From an uncultured Bacteroidales bacterium (GTDB lineage Bacteria > Bacteroidota > Bacteroidia > Bacteroidales > Muribaculaceae): DNA of 13,247 bases. Position numbers and translations under genes: made by a program. Positions 5,543 to 13,247 of this stretch are shown in pieces; position 1 is the stretch's first letter, and every line of letters starts with the position of its first letter. The DNA lies in the NCBI GenBank assembly GCA_947176515.1, contig CAMWQZ010000006.1, positions 1 through 13,247 on the forward strand, written 5' to 3'. A model generated the notes under the pieces. The model had not been told where the DNA came from, did not search any database, and was given only the letters and a program-made list of their open reading frames with translations.

Positions 5543-7045
5543 TTATTTCTTTACGACGGTTGCTGTCCAGGGGAGGGTTGAGAGGTTGAGGGTGATGTCG
5601 TATGTTCCAGACTCGTTGCACTTGAAGTTAGGACCGTTGAAGGGGTCGAGCTTGTCAAATGTGCCGCCAAGAGATACGGTCCACTGGCCGTTGGCACGGA
5701 ATTTCCATTCGTCGCCTTCGTTGAGAGTCTGTGTAACCGTATAGGTAAAGTCATTGACTTTGGTCATCTCAACTGATTCGCCCCAACCATTGAAACCACC
5801 AATGATGCCCCAAGAGTTGAGCTTGACAAGCTGGAGAGCTTTAGAAACATAGTTGAGTGAGATATAGTAGAGTCCCGGTTCGGCAACATTGATGTCCTTA
5901 CTTCCGATGGCATCTCCTTTGCCGATAAGCTCACCGCCGTCAGTTGTTTCGAATGTAAGACCGCTATCAGAGCCAAAGTCGCCGTTCCAGCTATAAGTTG
6001 GGGAGAATTTGAATGCACTGCCGAGAACTGCTATACCTGCATAATTTACATAGTTATTTGTCCACATTGTGGGTTCATCCTTGCTGGCGAAGCTCCAGTT
6101 AAGACCATTGACATTGTCACCTGCAAGCCAGAAGAAATCGATTGCCTGTTTATAAGAGAATGTCATGACATCGTCAGCACCAGTTGCAGCAGCCACACGG
6201 TCAAGATTGATTTCCATCATGATGCGGCCTGACATGTCAATATATCCGGCAAGCTGGTCGGCGGTATCGTTGAGGTGACCGCTACGGCTCTCTGAATCAT
6301 CTTCGTTGACACCGATTACAAGACCGTTTTCGAGGTCAAATGTGTCGTAGGTAGACTCAGGAAGAATTTTCCAGAATAGGCCGTCGGCATATTCAGAAGG
6401 CACTTCCCACACAAGTGTGAAATTGGGATCGTCATATGCGCTCTTATCGCTATGAGAGAAAGCAACTGAGTTTGCTTTTGCCCAAGTTTCTGCATCATCT
6501 GAGTAGATGAGATAATACATAGGTTCGATAACAGCAGCCGGAGAGAAGGGCAAAACATTAATTTGCTCTGCTCCTATAAATGAATCAGCGTTTCCGAGAC
6601 GGATGACTTCCTTGCCGTTTACAGCTTGCATACCGAAACGCACCCAAAGGGTCTGTTGAGCAGGGTCCTTGGTGATATTGTCATAGATGTAAGCCTGCAC
6701 ATCTTCGGGATTGAGAAGAATGGTGGTACCGTTGACAATGGTGCTGAGTTCATATGGGTTTGCAAAGCTCTCATCGGTGCTTATCTGGGCAACAGCCCCA
6801 AAATCATAGCCTGCAGGCCATTCTTCGCCTGCTGAAATAGTGGCAACCGGGAAGTTTTGTCCGTCGTTATTGTATGTCTCAAGGCTGATGGTTTCAAGTC
6901 CGGCAACAGGGGCTACTGAAACAATTGACGGATCAACAGCCGGTATTTCAGGGTTCACCACCGGGATGCCGAGAGTATCGTCATCTTCGCAGGCAGCGAA
7001 GCCGAGGGCAAGAGCCGCAATAGGGAGAAATATGTATTTCTTCAT
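5543..7045 (-). CDS. SusF-like surface lipoprotein with repeated glycan-binding modules
   Basis: A 500-residue lipoprotein, last gene of the Sus-like operon. The signal peptide ends in the lipobox GFAAC (Cys19), followed by EDDD, the acidic run that sends Bacteroidota lipoproteins to the cell surface. An N-terminal Ig-like spacer (about 38-150) is followed by at least two and possibly three modules of the SusE/SusF starch-binding type. The clearest is the C-terminal one (412-500): WGIIGGFNGWGE, WKFRANGQW and VSLGGT, with Trp and aromatic residues placed as in alpha-glucan binding sites. An earlier module runs about 300-411 (FFWLAGDNVNGLNW, FKFSPTYSWNGDFG) and a more divergent one about 170-295. 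SusF proteins hold polysaccharide at the surface and have no catalytic role. Length is close to Bacteroides thetaiotaomicron SusF (about 485 aa). It starts 75 bases after the SusE-like stop, and this gap contains a palindromic element that may alter its expression. The exact glycan is unproven. Confidence 0.85.
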   Translation of the reverse strand: MKKYIFLPIAALALGFAACEDDDTLGIPVVNPEIPAVDPSIVSVAPVAGLETISLETYNNDGQNFPVATISAGEEWPAGYDFGAVAQISTDESFANPYELSTIVNGTTILLNPEDVQAYIYDNITKDPAQQTLWVRFGMQAVNGKEVIRLGNADSFIGAEQINVLPFSPAAVIEPMYYLIYSDDAETWAKANSVAFSHSDKSAYDDPNFTLVWEVPSEYADGLFWKILPESTYDTFDLENGLVIGVNEDDSESRSGHLNDTADQLAGYIDMSGRIMMEINLDRVAAATGADDVMTFSYKQAIDFFWLAGDNVNGLNWSFASKDEPTMWTNNYVNYAGIAVLGSAFKFSPTYSWNGDFGSDSGLTFETTDGGELIGKGDAIGSKDINVAEPGLYYISLNYVSKALQLVKLNSWGIIGGFNGWGESVEMTKVNDFTYTVTQTLNEGDEWKFRANGQWTVSLGGTFDKLDPFNGPNFKCNESGTYDITLNLSTLPWTATVVKK

Positions 7046-7063
7046 TTTTATAAATTATTGAGA

Positions 7064-7113
7064 GTAGGGACGCAATCGGCGTGTCAGGCGGACGCACCAG
7101 GGTGCGTCCCTAC
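7064..7113. repeat. 50-bp palindromic element with three competing arms
   Basis: The ends GTAGGGACGCA (7064-7074) and TGCGTCCCTAC (7103-7113) are a perfect 11-bp inverted repeat. Inside, GGACGCACC (7090-7098) and GGTGCGTCC (7101-7109) form a second perfect 9-bp inverted repeat. Because the 7103-7109 strand belongs to both, the two hairpins exclude each other. The octamer AAATTATT flanks the element on both sides (7052-7059 and 7115-7122; the right copy covers the first bases of the SusE-like stop codon) and could be a target duplication, although the gaps to the element are unequal (4 and 1 bases). It fits a small dispersed palindromic (REP- or MITE-like) repeat; other copies cannot be checked here. 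Confidence 0.72.
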
Positions 7114-7120
7114 AAAATTA

Positions 7121-8380
7121 TTAATCTACGAAGGTGAATTTTACTTTGTTGGTGTTTGAGTCAACTTCGACGCTGACGTTCTTATCCAAGGCGTCTTTCA
7201 GCATGAAGCAACCCTCCCCAGATTTAGTGTCGTATTCAACACCGGAATTAACCTCAAAGTCTGCATCGGTTGTAGAAGCCCATTGTGCAGCTCCCCAACC
7301 AGAGAGTTGTTTATAGAAACGACAATATAGGTTCTGCTGAGGGTTGGCACCATCCATGCCTAAGTCATCAATGGCGAAGGTTGCTTTGTAGACACCAGTA
7401 CCGTCAGAGCAAGTCAGTCGCCAGTTGTCGTAGACAGTCTGATTATCGGCTGATGGTTCAGCCCATCCAGCTTGGTTGCCTACCATATAGATATATGTTG
7501 TTGGGTGAACTTCAACGGCGCCAGCCTCGAACTTAACAGTCATGGCATTCATGTCGACAGTCACGGTCATTTCACCGCCTTCGAAGTCGGGGAATGAGAA
7601 TGAGCCTTTACCCTTAACGAGACCTGTTTCAAGCGAACCGTCAACGAGAGCGACGTCAATAGGATTGTCATCGACCTGAGAGCCATAAGAGTCAGCGTCC
7701 CAACCGGTCAGGGCTGTATAGAAGCGGAATATCGGCTGAGCTGGCATAGTAAATACTGCGCTATAAACGTTAGAGCCAATGGCTGCTTCGTTTTCAAACA
7801 GGCGCCAATCTTTATAATGCTCTGCGTTGGCTTCGTCGGGACCTACCCAGCCTTCTGGATTACCGACGAGATAAATATAGCCGGGCATCTTGATGGCGAA
7901 GTAAATTTCAACGTTTGGAAGTTTTACAACGTTTGAAGTAATCTTACTATATTCAACCTGAGCAGTCTGAGCTGTAGCGCGAACGTAGAGAGGCATCACG
8001 CGGTTGTCAGCATAAGGAGCCCATGTCTCTTCGTCAGAAACACCGAGCATTTCGAGAATCGCGAGGTCAGCACTGGCTGCCGAGAAAGTTAAGGTTGCGC
8101 TCAGTGGGTCAACAAGGCTCATCGAGCGGAAATCGGCAAAATCTTCGGTAAGTGAGATATCGAGGCTGTAGGTGGTCTCGACACCTAAACCATAGTCGGG
8201 CTGCGAGCATGTAAACGTTATCTGTCCGTCATCAGTAAGTTGATAAAGTTGCTCGGCAAAAGGAGGTGTATTTAGTTTGAATTCTGTGGGCTTCAGCAGT
8301 ACAGGGCTGTCATCTTGGCTACAAGCCGAGAGAGCCGCAACAGCTGCGATAGTCGCAAAGAATGATGCTATTTTTTTCAT
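7121..8380 (-). CDS. SusE-like surface lipoprotein with two tandem binding modules
   Basis: A 419-residue lipoprotein. The signal peptide ends in ALSAC (Cys20), followed by SQDD. An N-terminal SusE-type Ig domain (about 28-160; LKPTEFKLNTPPF is a recognisable opening) is followed by two copies of the same module: about 168-287 and 296-417. Matching blocks are YIYLVGNPEGWV with YIYMVGNQAGWA, DWRLF with NWRLT, FRFYTALTGWDA with CRFYKQLSGWGA, and a closing beta hairpin ending in VKF in both. The conserved Trp and Tyr residues are the likely sugar-stacking positions. SusE proteins bind glycan at the surface with the SusCD importer and are not enzymes. ATG 8380 is used; an in-frame TTG at 8389 would add three residues and is less likely. 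It follows SusD by 34 bases, so co-transcription is expected. Size is near Bacteroides thetaiotaomicron SusE (about 387 aa). The substrate is not proven. Confidence 0.84.
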   Translation of the reverse strand: MKKIASFFATIAAVAALSACSQDDSPVLLKPTEFKLNTPPFAEQLYQLTDDGQITFTCSQPDYGLGVETTYSLDISLTEDFADFRSMSLVDPLSATLTFSAASADLAILEMLGVSDEETWAPYADNRVMPLYVRATAQTAQVEYSKITSNVVKLPNVEIYFAIKMPGYIYLVGNPEGWVGPDEANAEHYKDWRLFENEAAIGSNVYSAVFTMPAQPIFRFYTALTGWDADSYGSQVDDNPIDVALVDGSLETGLVKGKGSFSFPDFEGGEMTVTVDMNAMTVKFEAGAVEVHPTTYIYMVGNQAGWAEPSADNQTVYDNWRLTCSDGTGVYKATFAIDDLGMDGANPQQNLYCRFYKQLSGWGAAQWASTTDADFEVNSGVEYDTKSGEGCFMLKDALDKNVSVEVDSNTNKVKFTFVD

Positions 8381-8414
8381 TGATTTCAAATCTTAAATAG
8401 TTAGATTATTTAGA

Positions 8415-10091
8415 TTAATAGCCGGGGTTCTGACGATAGCCCGAGAATGAAATGACTTTAGTCGGAATCGGGAAAAGATCCTGATAAGACGGTGTTGCAG
8501 CTCCTTGCTGTACGCCACCTTTCCAGTTCCAGATATATGACGAACCGGCGTATTTGCCATGGCGCACAAGTGATGTGCGGCGGTCGTTTTCAGCATAAAG
8601 CTCGCGGTTACGTTCGGTGAGGATATTGTCTGCTGTCATATCGGCAGAAGTCCATTCGTCCAACCCGGCACGGGTACGGATGTTATTGACATAGATAAGT
8701 GCATCAGAAGCGCTACCAGCGCCACCGAGTATGTTAGCTTCCGCTGCAGAGAGATAGATTTCGGCGAGGCGGATTACCGTCCAGTCAGCGTCGGCAAATG
8801 CACGCTGGGTGCCGTCGGGTGAGTTAGCGTGGTCAATTGTACCGTCAACGTTGTAAGCAAAGTTGGTGTATTTGATTGGGGCATAGCCCTGACCGTAACC
8901 TGAGTTGCCGGCAATCACGAGGTTGTCGATTTTAAAACCGTCTTTCTTAGTTTTCCACAATGAGGCGCGAACGTCTTTGTCGAAGTCCCAGATTTCAGAG
9001 AATTGCTGACGGGCAACCATACATGTCCACTGAGCAGCAAGGTTACAATCATCAACTGATGAAATGCCGTCATATGAGCCGCAAATTGCTGCGATGTAGA
9101 AGGTTGTTCCGCCGTAAGACTCAAGCTGCATGCCGTCCTGAGGCACCGTCATGATAATCTCGTTAGCACGGCTACCTTTAGAAGCGTATTCGTGGTTGTT
9201 GGCACCGAAGAGTGCGAGATAGCTTTCAGCAAGGCCGGTGTTGTTGAAACCTTCGCCCTGATGGTTAGCAATAATCTTCTGGGCAAGCGTCCAGCACTTC
9301 TGATAAGAGTCGTTGTTTTTGTCAACACCCCAAGTTTTTGCGTTGAGGTAGAATTTAACGAGAAGCGCATCTGCCACCTCTTTTCCTACATAGCCATATG
9401 GAGGCTCAACATATGCGTCGCCCCATTCGGCTGACACTTCCTGCAAGCAAGCTACAGCCTTGTCGTATGCCTCTTGACGAGTCATCTGTGGAGGAGTAGA
9501 GCCAATGCCGGCAGTTTCGTCAATGTAACCGCAGTCACCGAAGAGGTCGATGGCATAGAAGTAGCAAAGAGAGCGGACTGTCTTAGCCTGACGGATATAA
9601 TCAGCAGCGCGAGACTGAAGGTTTTCAGGTAGATTAAATGCGCCGCTCTGAACGGTGCGGATAAACTGATTGCAGATTGCGATTTCTGCGTAGATGCGTG
9701 AGTAGCATTGATACATCACTTGGTTGTCAGGCGCAAAGTTCTGGGTTACGAGTTCATAGAAACCAGCGTCGTTGAACTGAAGCCAAGAGAAGTTATCGGT
9801 GGTCAGCTCTTCGTGAGTGAAGATTGTGCGAGTGAACGTGCCTTCGCCTGCGCCACCTGTTCCGGCGCCAAGGATTGAACTTCCTGAGCCGCCGTTACCG
9901 GCTGTGGCAAGTCCCTGATAGATTTCTGCCATGCAACGGTCAAGATAGCCTTCGGGGTCGTTTGCAAATTCAGCAGATGTTAGCTGATTGGGGTTTTGGA
10001 TGGGCACATCGAGGTCACCGGTACAAGCATTAAAGCTCATAGCACCGGCAGCGAGGGTGAGTCCGAGAAATATATTGTTGATTGCTTTCAT
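8415..10091 (-). CDS. SusD/RagB-family glycan-binding lipoprotein
   Basis: A 558-residue SusD homologue. The signal peptide ends in SFNAC (Cys23), followed by TGDLDVP, so the mature protein is a surface lipoprotein. Family features in order: the N-terminal segment with NPNQLTSAEF and GYLDRCMAEIYQGL, TPR-like helices (for example RQAKTVRSLCYFYAIDLFGDCGY, where the F/Y-x-DLFG motif is typical), and the conserved C-terminal block. In that block AEIYLSAAEAN, the YVNNIRTRAGL helix, LTERNRELYAENDRR and the final SGYRQNPGY are all classical. Length is usual for the family. SusD sits as a hinged lid on the SusC channel and captures oligosaccharide for import. It follows susC by 31 bases and precedes the SusE-like gene by 34, the standard order. 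A Gly/Ser/Thr-rich stretch (about residues 46-66) gives a flexible loop near the binding face. The glycan bound cannot be told from sequence alone. Confidence 0.96.
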   Translation of the reverse strand: MKAINNIFLGLTLAAGAMSFNACTGDLDVPIQNPNQLTSAEFANDPEGYLDRCMAEIYQGLATAGNGGSGSSILGAGTGGAGEGTFTRTIFTHEELTTDNFSWLQFNDAGFYELVTQNFAPDNQVMYQCYSRIYAEIAICNQFIRTVQSGAFNLPENLQSRAADYIRQAKTVRSLCYFYAIDLFGDCGYIDETAGIGSTPPQMTRQEAYDKAVACLQEVSAEWGDAYVEPPYGYVGKEVADALLVKFYLNAKTWGVDKNNDSYQKCWTLAQKIIANHQGEGFNNTGLAESYLALFGANNHEYASKGSRANEIIMTVPQDGMQLESYGGTTFYIAAICGSYDGISSVDDCNLAAQWTCMVARQQFSEIWDFDKDVRASLWKTKKDGFKIDNLVIAGNSGYGQGYAPIKYTNFAYNVDGTIDHANSPDGTQRAFADADWTVIRLAEIYLSAAEANILGGAGSASDALIYVNNIRTRAGLDEWTSADMTADNILTERNRELYAENDRRTSLVRHGKYAGSSYIWNWKGGVQQGAATPSYQDLFPIPTKVISFSGYRQNPGY

Positions 10092-10122
10092 AATAGTTGT
10101 GATTTTGCTTTAAAACCGGTGA

Positions 10123-13100
10123 TTAGAAAGTGGCTACAACGCCGAGTGAAACAGTGACGGGGCGCGGATATGCGTTGTTGTCAACACCGCTGAACACTTC
10201 GGGGTCGAGACCGCGATACTTGGTGATTACGAAAGGATTCTGCACGGCACCGAAAAGACGGAGACGGAGAGAGTCGTGAAGAAGATTTTCCCAAGTGTAA
10301 CCGACAGTTATGTTGTCGCAGCGTACGAAGCTTGCGTTCTCAACAAAGTAGTCCGAACGAACGAGGTTGGTTGAGCCTGTAGCACTCTTGAAGTAGAAAT
10401 CAGAATCAAGGACGTTAAGCAGGATGTTGCCCTGGCTTTCCATGCCTGAAACGTTGAGCATGCGAGCGCGCATAGCATTGTAGACATAGTTGCCAATTGA
10501 TGCGCGGAGTGTAAAGCCGAAGTCCCAGTTCTTGTAGTTGAATGAGGTGTTGAATGCCATTGTGACTTTCGGGTCACGAGAATGTTTAATAATGAGGTCT
10601 TCATTACCGATTTTGCCATCACCGTTCTGATCTACGTAGACGCCTTCGAGCGGATTGCCGTCAGGACCATAAACCTGCTCGAGAACGTAGAATGAGTTGG
10701 CAGGGTAACCGACTTTGTGAACCTGGATAGGACCGGCTGATGAAGAGGCCGGGTTGCCTTCAGCGTCAAGGGTGAATGTCTTATCTTCGTCGGCAGAGCC
10801 CGTAAGCGCGGTGATTTTGTTTTTGTTCCAGCCGATGTTATAGCCGAGTGTCCAAGTGAAGTCTTTAGTTACGATTGGACGTGCGGTGATATTGAATTCG
10901 ACACCGATATTGCGGAGTGTACCGATGTTACGGGTCATCGAGTTGGTTGTTGTCATACCTGCAGGCACGGGAACCGTTGCAAGCAGGTCTTTTGTATCAC
11001 GGAGATACCAGTCAGCAGCAAGGCTGATGCGATTGTTGAGCCATGCCATGTCGACACCAACGTTCCAAGTTGTGGTTTCTTCCCATTTGAGGTTTTCGTC
11101 GTAGGCGTTGGGGTAAAGAGGATTAATCCAGGGAGCTGCGATTCCGCCTGAATAGCTTGGATAGTAGACAGAGGGCACTGAAATAGAGTAAGCCGGAGTA
11201 TAGTTGTTGTAACCTGCAACAGCCTGCTGGCCGGTCACACCCCAGCCGAGACGGAGTTTAAATTCGTCCCAAACAGAGTTGTAGTTTTCGAAGAAAGGCA
11301 TGTTGTTAATCTTCCATCCGAGAGCAACTGCTGGGAAGAGACCCCAACGGGTGTCGGGCGAGAAGCGAGAGGTTGCGTCGTCACGGAGTGTGAATGTCAA
11401 CAGGTAGGTGTTGTCAAACGTATAGTTGAAACGACCGTAGAACGAGAGAAGCATCAGCTTGTTGCCGTCGCGGTAGATTTTTGTGCGAGCTTCCTCAGTG
11501 TCACCATATGCATAGCCGATATTAGCAGCTGAAGCCGGATCTTCGTTAACCACCCATGAGTTGTTGGCTGCATCGTAAGTCTTGCTATAACCGATAGAAG
11601 TTATGCGGTCATAATTATGTTTAAGATAGTCGAAACGCTGCCATGTGTAACCAGCCATAACGTCGAAGTTAGATTTGATTGATTCAACTTCTTTTTTGTA
11701 GTTGGCGTAGAACTCAAGCATTGTATTGCGGTTGAGCTGGGTATTGAAAGAGTAAGATGCTGCACCGTTACGATAATTGCCATTCCAAGCTTGGGGTGTG
11801 TTGGCGTACACGTCAGTATGAGACTCGCCCTTTATCACGTCATAACCGAGATTGAGGTTAAGGTGAAGGTCAGGGAGGAAGTGGAGGGCATAGTCAATCT
11901 GGAGATTACCAGTAGAAGCCCATGCCTTTTCGGTTGCTTTACGGCCCATAAGCTGAGCTACGGGGTTAAGCGAGCCGTTTGTCTCGAGGTTGCCGTCCTG
12001 GTTGATTAGCGAGGTGTAACCGCCGTAGATGGGAGCACCGAGGTTGCCTGTTGTGTTGTAAGCAGTGTAAACCGGAAGAGTCGGGTTGAAAGTCAGAGCT
12101 GAGTAGATGGCACCCATTTCAGGGTTACGCTGGTTGATAAACGTGCCCTTGGCATTGGCACTTACAGAGAGAAGACCGTCAAAGAATTTCGGTGTGAGAT
12201 TGAAGCCAACGGTTGTGCGGTCAACATTTGAGGTCTTGATGATACCGTTGTTGCCTGAGTATGATGCATTGACGCGGTAGGGGAGGAAGCCGACTTTACC
12301 GCCCACGCCCACATTGTATTCTTGAGAGAATGAAGTGCGGTAGATTTCTTTCTGCCAGTCGGTGTTAGCTGTGCCGAGTAGGCCAAGTGCGTGGTCGTTA
12401 TTGGCATATTCCTCAATTTTTTCGGTGAATTGTGAACCGTCGAGGACGTCCCATTTACGTGCCGGAGTGGCAACGTGGAAGTTTGCTGAAAATGTTACCT
12501 GAGGACGACCAGCCTGACCTTTCTTAGTGGTGATGATGATGACGCCGTTAGATGCACGCGAACCATAGATTGCAGTAGCAGAAGCGTCCTTGAGGATGGT
12601 CATTGACTCGATATTTTCAGGTGAAATCATGGTGAGGGGGCTCATTGCGCCATAACTACCGTTCATCGGCACACCGTCGATTACGACGAGAGGGTCGTTA
12701 GAGGCGTTAAGTGAGGCACCACCGCGGATACGGATTGATGCGCCACCAGAAGGGTTACCGCCATCAGTTGTAACGACTACGCCGGGACTTGCGCCTACGA
12801 GGAGGTCGTTGGCTGAGGTGGCGAGGCCGGCTTCGATTTCATCGGGCTTAATGACGGCGACAGAACCGGTAGCATCTGATTTTTTAACTGTACCGTAACC
12901 AACGACTACGACTTCGTCGAGAAGCTCAGAGTTGGTTGCGAGAGTTACGTCGATGTGGTTGCGACCGTTGACAGGAACTTCCTGCGTGAGGTAGCCGACG
13001 TAAGAGAAAACGAGGACTGCGTTGGGAGCGACTTCGATGCGATAGTTGCCGTCGATGTCGGTCATTACGCCGTAGCCTTGTTGGCCCTGAACTGAGACTG

Positions 13101-13245
13101 AGACTCCGATGGCGCCTTCGCCTTCAGGCTCATAGACAGTGCCGGTGACTGTGATTTTTTGCGCGAGAGCAGGGAAGGCAAGACACACGACAGCGATGAG
13201 TGTGAGCCATGCTTTCCGATTCATTTGAAAACAAATGTTCTTCAT
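10123..13245 (-). CDS. SusC/RagA-family TonB-dependent outer-membrane transporter
   Basis: A 1040-residue outer-membrane importer, apparently complete and starting 2 bases from the right window edge. A signal peptide ends near LAFPALAQ (about residue 29). Residues 31-105 form the carboxypeptidase-regulatory-like beta domain (TVTGTVYEPEGEGAIGVSV, VLVFSYVGYLTQEVPV). Next is the DEVVVVGYG segment (110-118), conserved before the plug in SusC proteins, and the plug itself (about 125-245: SIRIRGGASLN, PLVVIDGVP, ILKDASATAIYGSRASNGVIIITTKKG). The remainder is a long beta barrel ending in a terminal aromatic residue (VSLGVVATF), as needed for barrel insertion. It imports oligosaccharides using TonB/ExbBD energy, capped by the SusD lid encoded next. 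The start at 13245 is used; an in-frame ATG at 13224 also gives a good signal peptide and cannot be excluded. The promoter and any regulator lie outside the window. Confidence 0.96.
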   Translation of the reverse strand: MKNICFQMNRKAWLTLIAVVCLAFPALAQKITVTGTVYEPEGEGAIGVSVSVQGQQGYGVMTDIDGNYRIEVAPNAVLVFSYVGYLTQEVPVNGRNHIDVTLATNSELLDEVVVVGYGTVKKSDATGSVAVIKPDEIEAGLATSANDLLVGASPGVVVTTDGGNPSGGASIRIRGGASLNASNDPLVVIDGVPMNGSYGAMSPLTMISPENIESMTILKDASATAIYGSRASNGVIIITTKKGQAGRPQVTFSANFHVATPARKWDVLDGSQFTEKIEEYANNDHALGLLGTANTDWQKEIYRTSFSQEYNVGVGGKVGFLPYRVNASYSGNNGIIKTSNVDRTTVGFNLTPKFFDGLLSVSANAKGTFINQRNPEMGAIYSALTFNPTLPVYTAYNTTGNLGAPIYGGYTSLINQDGNLETNGSLNPVAQLMGRKATEKAWASTGNLQIDYALHFLPDLHLNLNLGYDVIKGESHTDVYANTPQAWNGNYRNGAASYSFNTQLNRNTMLEFYANYKKEVESIKSNFDVMAGYTWQRFDYLKHNYDRITSIGYSKTYDAANNSWVVNEDPASAANIGYAYGDTEEARTKIYRDGNKLMLLSFYGRFNYTFDNTYLLTFTLRDDATSRFSPDTRWGLFPAVALGWKINNMPFFENYNSVWDEFKLRLGWGVTGQQAVAGYNNYTPAYSISVPSVYYPSYSGGIAAPWINPLYPNAYDENLKWEETTTWNVGVDMAWLNNRISLAADWYLRDTKDLLATVPVPAGMTTTNSMTRNIGTLRNIGVEFNITARPIVTKDFTWTLGYNIGWNKNKITALTGSADEDKTFTLDAEGNPASSSAGPIQVHKVGYPANSFYVLEQVYGPDGNPLEGVYVDQNGDGKIGNEDLIIKHSRDPKVTMAFNTSFNYKNWDFGFTLRASIGNYVYNAMRARMLNVSGMESQGNILLNVLDSDFYFKSATGSTNLVRSDYFVENASFVRCDNITVGYTWENLLHDSLRLRLFGAVQNPFVITKYRGLDPEVFSGVDNNAYPRPVTVSLGVVATF

Positions 13246-13247
13246 GC

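Noticed and set aside
8381..8389. TTG start for the SusE-like gene
   Set aside because: It adds only three residues ahead of an ATG that begins a standard lipoprotein signal; the ATG is preferred.
10308..12473. Several frames of 60-104 codons overlapping susC
   Set aside because: All lie inside the SusC coding region with Ser/Thr-rich translations typical of out-of-frame reading of this gene.

Overview
The window looks like a chromosomal segment of a Bacteroidales bacterium, and I would guess a gut Muribaculaceae or close relative. The reasons are a SusC/SusD pair with SusE- and SusF-like lipoproteins, start codons without purine-rich Shine-Dalgarno sequences, promoter elements of the Bacteroidota type (TAnnTTTG at -7), a zapA-rny gene pair, and a secreted protein ending in a short C-terminal tail of the kind common in this order. 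The family-level guess rests on protein style only. Everything is single-copy accessory or core gene content; I see no phage, IS transposase, CRISPR array, tRNA or rRNA.

Layout. (1) Positions 1-1814, minus strand: a housekeeping block read as a small coiled-coil protein, then zapA (cell division), then a structured RNA region that I interpret as a likely 6S RNA plus a terminator, then rny (ribonuclease Y, cut by the left window edge). A good Bacteroidota promoter sits just upstream of the coiled-coil gene. (2) Positions 1880-3667, minus: a secreted NAGPA-type phosphodiester glycosidase. (3) Positions 3668-3731: a compact divergent promoter in which both -7 boxes lie in the arms of a perfect 12-bp inverted repeat. 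(4) Positions 3732-5461, plus: a polysaccharide deacetylase and a membrane-anchored family 2 glycosyltransferase whose start overlaps the deacetylase stop (ATGA). A strong hairpin terminator follows at about 5486-5521. (5) Positions 5543-13245, minus: a Sus-like operon in the order susC-susD-susE-susF, converging on that terminator.

How the genes work together. The Sus-like proteins should form an outer-membrane glycan capture and import machine: a TonB-dependent channel (SusC), its lid (SusD) and two surface lipoproteins with repeated glycan-binding modules. Gene order, the protein sizes (419 and 500 aa) and the SusE/F-type C-terminal module recall the prototype starch system and make an alpha-glucan a reasonable but unproven substrate guess. 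No glycoside hydrolase, inner-membrane transporter or regulator of the locus is inside the window; if present they lie beyond 13247. The deacetylase/glycosyltransferase pair probably makes or modifies an envelope glycan or a polyprenyl-phosphate-linked sugar.

No stretch longer than about 300 bases lacks a gene. The largest gap (1042-1195) holds the structured RNA and terminator. The 75-base gap at 7046-7120 holds an unusual 50-bp palindromic element. The other gaps (1789-1879, 3668-3731, 5462-5542, 8381-8414, 10092-10122) are short and hold promoters, a terminator or nothing recognisable. Most of the window is ordinary for this group; the best leads are the RNA downstream of zapA, the symmetric divergent promoter and the palindromic element inside the Sus operon.
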